From positions 1-64,000 of the forward strand of contig JBBDHV010000043.1 of NCBI GenBank assembly GCA_040880725.1: a stretch of 64,000 nucleotides of DNA, read 5' to 3'. The position numbers and the translations under genes are program-made. The notes beneath the pieces are model-generated. The model had not been told where the DNA came from. It searched no databases and was given only the letters and a program-made list of their open reading frames with translations. Shown here piece by piece: positions 61,501-64,000 of this stretch. The stretch is from DATHWB01 sp040880725 (lineage in GTDB: Bacteria; Actinomycetota; Acidimicrobiia; Spongiisociales; ZC4RG35). The number at the start of each line of letters is the position of its first letter. Within the stretch, counting starts at the first letter, position 1.

Positions 61501-61695
61501 TCACCCTCCGGAGATGACCGGACGGAGTTCGACGACATCGTCGGGGTCGAGGGGCAGGTCCGGGGTGAGGAGTTCGTCCCCCCGAATGACGAGGACCGAC
61601 TCGGCCACGACGTCCAGCTTCTTCAGGAGGTCGGCGACTTTGGTGACACCCTCCACCTCGACTTCACGGCGAGGTTGGCGAAGGATGACCTTCAT
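61501..61695 (-). CDS. ttuB: ThiS/MoaD-like sulfur carrier protein TtuB-like
   Basis: A 64-residue beta-grasp protein ending in ISGG, the C-terminal Gly-Gly that carries thiocarboxylate. MKVILRQPRREVEVEGVTKV and VLVIRGDELLTPD fit the fold. It would supply sulfur to the adjacent TtuA-like enzyme. The Gly-Gly codons overlap the GGAGGG ribosome binding site of ttuA. Confidence 0.85.
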   Translation of the reverse strand: MKVILRQPRREVEVEGVTKVADLLKKLDVVAESVLVIRGDELLTPDLPLDPDDVVELRPVISGG

Positions 61696-61787
61696 CAGAA
61701 CAGCCCGATGACGGCGAAGCTGAGACTGAGCACCATTCCGATCACGACGATCCAGATGGTGACGGTGACAAATCGTTTCTTCTGCAT
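61695..61787 (-). CDS. 30-residue membrane peptide upstream of ttuB
   Basis: ATG at 61787 opens a 30-codon frame, MQKKRFVTVTIWIVVIGMVL and then SLSFAVIGLF: short basic N-terminus, then one membrane helix. Its TGA overlaps the ttuB ATG (TGATG), which suggests coupled translation. Such short proteins are seen near other actinobacterial genes; function unknown. Confidence 0.55.
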   Translation of the reverse strand: MQKKRFVTVTIWIVVIGMVLSLSFAVIGLF

Positions 61788-61843
61788 GGCCTCGAACGGT
61801 TGGGACTCCGGTACGGTAGTGGCGTGCCGACGTTCGCCAACCC

Positions 61844-62101
61844 ATGGCAGTGATCCCTGATCCCCGGTCGCTCATCTCGATGGGCGCCACCCGGCTGTTC
61901 GCGGGCCTTCGTACCGGCGATCAGCGCACGCTGCTGTCAGGAGCGGCCATCGCCGCGTTCGGCCTTTGGCGGCGATCCGCCGGGCCCAAGAAGGTGCTCC
62001 TCCACCGCTCCGAGGTGCGAGAGGGCAGTTCGCTGGTGATCCGCAACGGTGACGACCAGACCCGCGTCGACGTGCGGCGGGTCGGCGGCGGACCTACTTG
62101 A
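61844..62101 (+). CDS. small hypothetical protein
   Basis: An 85-residue protein (MAVIPDPRSLISMGATRLF, AAIAAFGLWRR, VREGSSLVIRNGDDQ). It has a weak hydrophobic stretch at 32-42. It is convergent with the holin-like small gene, overlapping it by 8 bp, and divergent from the ttuB operon. No family assigned, but composition and codon use look genuine. Confidence 0.6.
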   Translation: MAVIPDPRSLISMGATRLFAGLRTGDQRTLLSGAAIAAFGLWRRSAGPKKVLLHRSEVREGSSLVIRNGDDQTRVDVRRVGGGPT

Positions 62102-62294
62102 CCTTGTAGACCTCGACGACCGTCTTGCCTTTGGCTCCGCCCTTGCGGCGTCCCAGCAGGAAGGACAGGGCGACGACGACCACGACGGCAACTCCCGCCA
62201 TCATTGCGGTGTTCTGAGCCGACTCTTTTGTCTCGTCGACGAGATGGGTGATCTGGGCGGCTTTGGCTTCGATGTCTGCTGGGGTGATGCTCAT
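62094..62294 (-). CDS. small membrane protein
   Basis: A 66-residue protein with an N-terminal helix (ADIEAKAAQITHLVDETKE), one membrane segment (GVAVVVVVALSFLL) and a basic C-terminus (GRRKGGAKGK). ATG at 62294 overlaps the stop of the next gene upstream (ATGA). Probably acts with that protein. Function unknown. Confidence 0.65.
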   Translation of the reverse strand: MSITPADIEAKAAQITHLVDETKESAQNTAMMAGVAVVVVVALSFLLGRRKGGAKGKTVVEVYKVK

Positions 62295-62587
62295 GTTTTC
62301 GTCATTCTCCATCCGATGAGTCCGGCGAGGGCGCCGGTGGTGAGCACGGTGAATCCGCGGGCGGCAACCACCCACCATTCGCCGTCGGGAAGGATCTGTC
62401 GGTACAGGGCGTAGGCGGCCAGTCCCGCGAAGAGCGCTGCGACTGCGAACACGAAACCGGCTCCCAGGCCGATTCCGGCGAATCTCCCGAGTGCCTTGGC
62501 GGGTTCCACCGTCTCCTGACGGAGGTACTGCTTCGACATGTCGACGAGTTCGGTGACGAGTTGGGGCAGTTCTTTCGGATCAGCCAT
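62291..62587 (-). CDS. phage-holin-family-like (Holin-X) membrane protein
   Basis: A 98-residue protein with an N-terminal amphipathic helix (PQLVTELVDMSKQYLRQETV) and two membrane segments (GIGLGAGFVFAVAALFAGLA; GFTVLTTGALAGLIGW). It resembles actinobacterial Holin-X/DUF1469-like proteins, which are chromosomal and not known to lyse cells. Coupled to the small membrane gene downstream. Confidence 0.7.
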   Translation of the reverse strand: MADPKELPQLVTELVDMSKQYLRQETVEPAKALGRFAGIGLGAGFVFAVAALFAGLAAYALYRQILPDGEWWVVAARGFTVLTTGALAGLIGWRMTKT

Positions 62588-62675
62588 GCGGCGGAGGGTA
62601 GTCGGCGGACCGCGCCAGATCGGCTGGCCGAAGACGTCCCGTACGGTCGCGCAGGACGCGGTTGGCCGAAAATCG

Positions 62676-62728
62676 GCGAACTGTGGGCTCTCAGGGCGCT
62701 CCAGGAGCCCTGGGAACCCAGGGTACCC
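62676..62728 (+). repeat. dispersed palindromic repeat (copy 5)
   Basis: GCGAACTGTGGGCTC (62676-62690) and GGGAACCCAGGGTACCC (62712-62728), with an inner CAGGGC ... GCCCTG hairpin. It lies in a divergent intergenic region, so it is not placed as a terminator. Confidence 0.7.
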
Positions 62729-62821
62729 AGGGCCGCGAGCCGGGGCGGGTGCGTGACTAGTCCGGATGTCGGGCCGTTGGATGGCACCCGGGAGGGGGTC
62801 TCGGTCCTATCCTCTCCGGCC

Positions 62822-64000
62822 GTGAGCGTGGAGGACCTTCAGATCGGCTGGCGCGGTCGCCATGTCGCCGACTCGACCGTGATGGGGCGGCGGTTCACGA
62901 TCCTGTGGATCGGCCAGATGGTCTCTCAGTTGGGCGACCGGATGGCCTACATCTCCATCCCGCTTTTCATCGCCTCTCTGCAAGGTTCGAGCCTCCAGCT
63001 CGGCATCGCCTACGCCTTGGAGAACGCCCCCGTGCTGATCATCGGTCTGGTCGGCGGCGTCTTCATCGACCGGCTGCGGGTTCGCTGGCTGATGATCGCC
63101 GCCGATGTGATCCGTGCCCTTCTCTTTCTGGCACTCGCCGTGGTTGCCGGCGGCGACGTCATCGGCGAACGAACCGGGCAGGTCCTGGTCGTCTTCGCCG
63201 TGGCATTCATGGTTGGCGGACTGACGAACCTGTTCGAGACCGCCCTCCTCACGATCATTCCCGACGTCGTCGAAGGCCGGTTCCTGGCACGAGCCAACGG
63301 TCGCATCGCGGCGACGATCAACCTCGGCAACATCGCCGGCCCGGCCCTCGCCGGTCTGCTGGTGGCCGCGACGTCGAGTTTCACCCTGGTGTTCGTGATC
63401 GACGCCCTCACGTTCGTGGTCTCCGCGGTCAGCCTGCTCATGATCGGACGGATCGACACCGAACGCCTCGCCGCCACCAACACCTTCCGGTCGGATCTGC
63501 TCACCGGCCTCCGCTACGTCTGGAACGAGGTGCGCCTCCGGGTGACCACGATCGCGGTCGCGATCGCCAATCTGGTGGTGGGCTTCATCGAGGCGACCTT
63601 CGTGCTCATCGCGGCTCGCGAGGAGCTCGTCGGCGCCACTGAGGACTGGCAGCTGGGCGTGCTGTATTCGACGTTCGGCCTGGGAGCGATCGTCGGTTCT
63701 GTCGTCGCCCCCCGTGTGGCCCATTTCATCGGGCTGGGCAAGACCACGGTGGTCGGCATGATCGGCTTTCCGATCGGATTCATCCTCTTCGTCGACACCC
63801 CGTTCTCGTTGCTCGGTCTCATCTACCTGTTCATCGCGTTCCTGATGCTCATGCTGATCAACGTTCCCATCGCGACGATCCGCCAGGCCTACACGCCGGC
63901 CATCCTGCGAGGCAGGGTGATCGCCGCGGCACGCGCCATCGGGTGGACGACCCTCCCGCTGGGGGCCCTTCTGGGCACTGTCGTCGCAGAGGCGACAGGA
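62822..64000 (+). CDS. MFS transporter, 3' end beyond the window
   Basis: From GTG at 62822 the frame is open to the last base (393 codons), so the C-terminus is missing. At least ten hydrophobic segments are visible. LWIGQMVSQLGDRMAYISIP at the start and DRLRVRWLMIAADVIRALLF are the marks of MFS_3/enterobactin-exporter-like transporters, multidrug or metabolite efflux being the usual guess. Substrate unknown. Confidence 0.9.
   Translation, partial: MSVEDLQIGWRGRHVADSTVMGRRFTILWIGQMVSQLGDRMAYISIPLFIASLQGSSLQLGIAYALENAPVLIIGLVGGVFIDRLRVRWLMIAADVIRALLFLALAVVAGGDVIGERTGQVLVVFAVAFMVGGLTNLFETALLTIIPDVVEGRFLARANGRIAATINLGNIAGPALAGLLVAATSSFTLVFVIDALTFVVSAVSLLMIGRIDTERLAATNTFRSDLLTGLRYVWNEVRLRVTTIAVAIANLVVGFIEATFVLIAAREELVGATEDWQLGVLYSTFGLGAIVGSVVAPRVAHFIGLGKTTVVGMIGFPIGFILFVDTPFSLLGLIYLFIAFLMLMLINVPIATIRQAYTPAILRGRVIAAARAIGWTTLPLGALLGTVVAEATG

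Noticed and set aside
1..64000. CRISPR array or cas genes
   Set aside because: No regularly spaced short repeats with unique spacers and no Cas motifs were seen. The only tandem array has no spacers.

Overview
The window is a high-GC chromosomal segment of an actinobacterium (Actinomycetota). It carries the Pup-proteasome system (mpa, dop, pup, prcB, prcA, pafA, pafB, pafC) followed by tatA/tatC and a helY-type helicase. It also has the actinobacterial order HAD phosphatase - small gene - tlyA - nadK - recN, a DUF4193 protein and a class II DAHP synthase. An Acidimicrobiia-like lineage is my guess; no rRNA is present to test it. UGA is the normal stop of many genes here, so the genetic code is standard.

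Layout. 1-4.7 kb: a LuxR-type ATPase regulator upstream of two or three alpha/beta hydrolases on the minus strand. 4.7-13.9 kb: an accessory island ending at a tRNA-Pro gene. It holds degenerate sequence, small membrane or secreted proteins, a MobF relaxase, a leftover integrase C-terminus beside the tRNA, and two methyltransferase genes each interrupted in frame by one UGA. 14-25.6 kb: a core housekeeping run (der, ispH divergent, cmk, aroA, rluB, scpB, scpA, HD protein, DksA-like, xerD, ald, Nudix, pyrG). 25.7-26.8 kb: a one-gene unit (AbiEi-like winged helix plus endonuclease fold) between inverted repeats. 26.8-31.2 kb: acyl-CoA ligase and enoyl-CoA hydratase, then an RsbQ-RsbP pair. 31.2-40.5 kb: recN, nadK, tlyA, rhomboid, HAD, M20 peptidase, Nudix, GNAT, GT2, DUF4193 and a lipid kinase. 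40.5-61.8 kb: the helicase-Tat-Paf-proteasome-Mpa region, continuing upstream into trmI, ttuA and ttuB. Inside it are a second inverted-repeat-bounded nuclease gene, a 51-bp tandem repeat array, a hipBA module and several metabolic genes. 61.8-64 kb: small membrane proteins and an MFS transporter cut by the window edge.

Most interesting. (1) Two candidate selenoproteins 2 kb apart: an ArsM-like methyltransferase fused to a DUF2652 domain (UGA at 5618-5620, minus) and a second class I methyltransferase (UGA at 9356-9358, plus). In both, UGA stands where I expect a Cys, the frame continues intact to a sensible C-terminus, and a hairpin with a G in the first two loop bases lies 16-17 nt after the UGA, matching the bacterial SECIS model. 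(2) Two distant paralogues of an AbiEi-nuclease gene, each alone between about 50-60 bp inverted repeats. The repeat flanking one of them also occurs as solitary palindromic copies at 16.5, 59.8 and 62.7 kb. This arrangement resembles RAYT/REP systems but with a different protein, and may be an undescribed mobile or domesticated repeat-nuclease system.

Genes are tightly packed, with many ATGA/GTGA start-stop overlaps, so long translationally coupled operons are likely.
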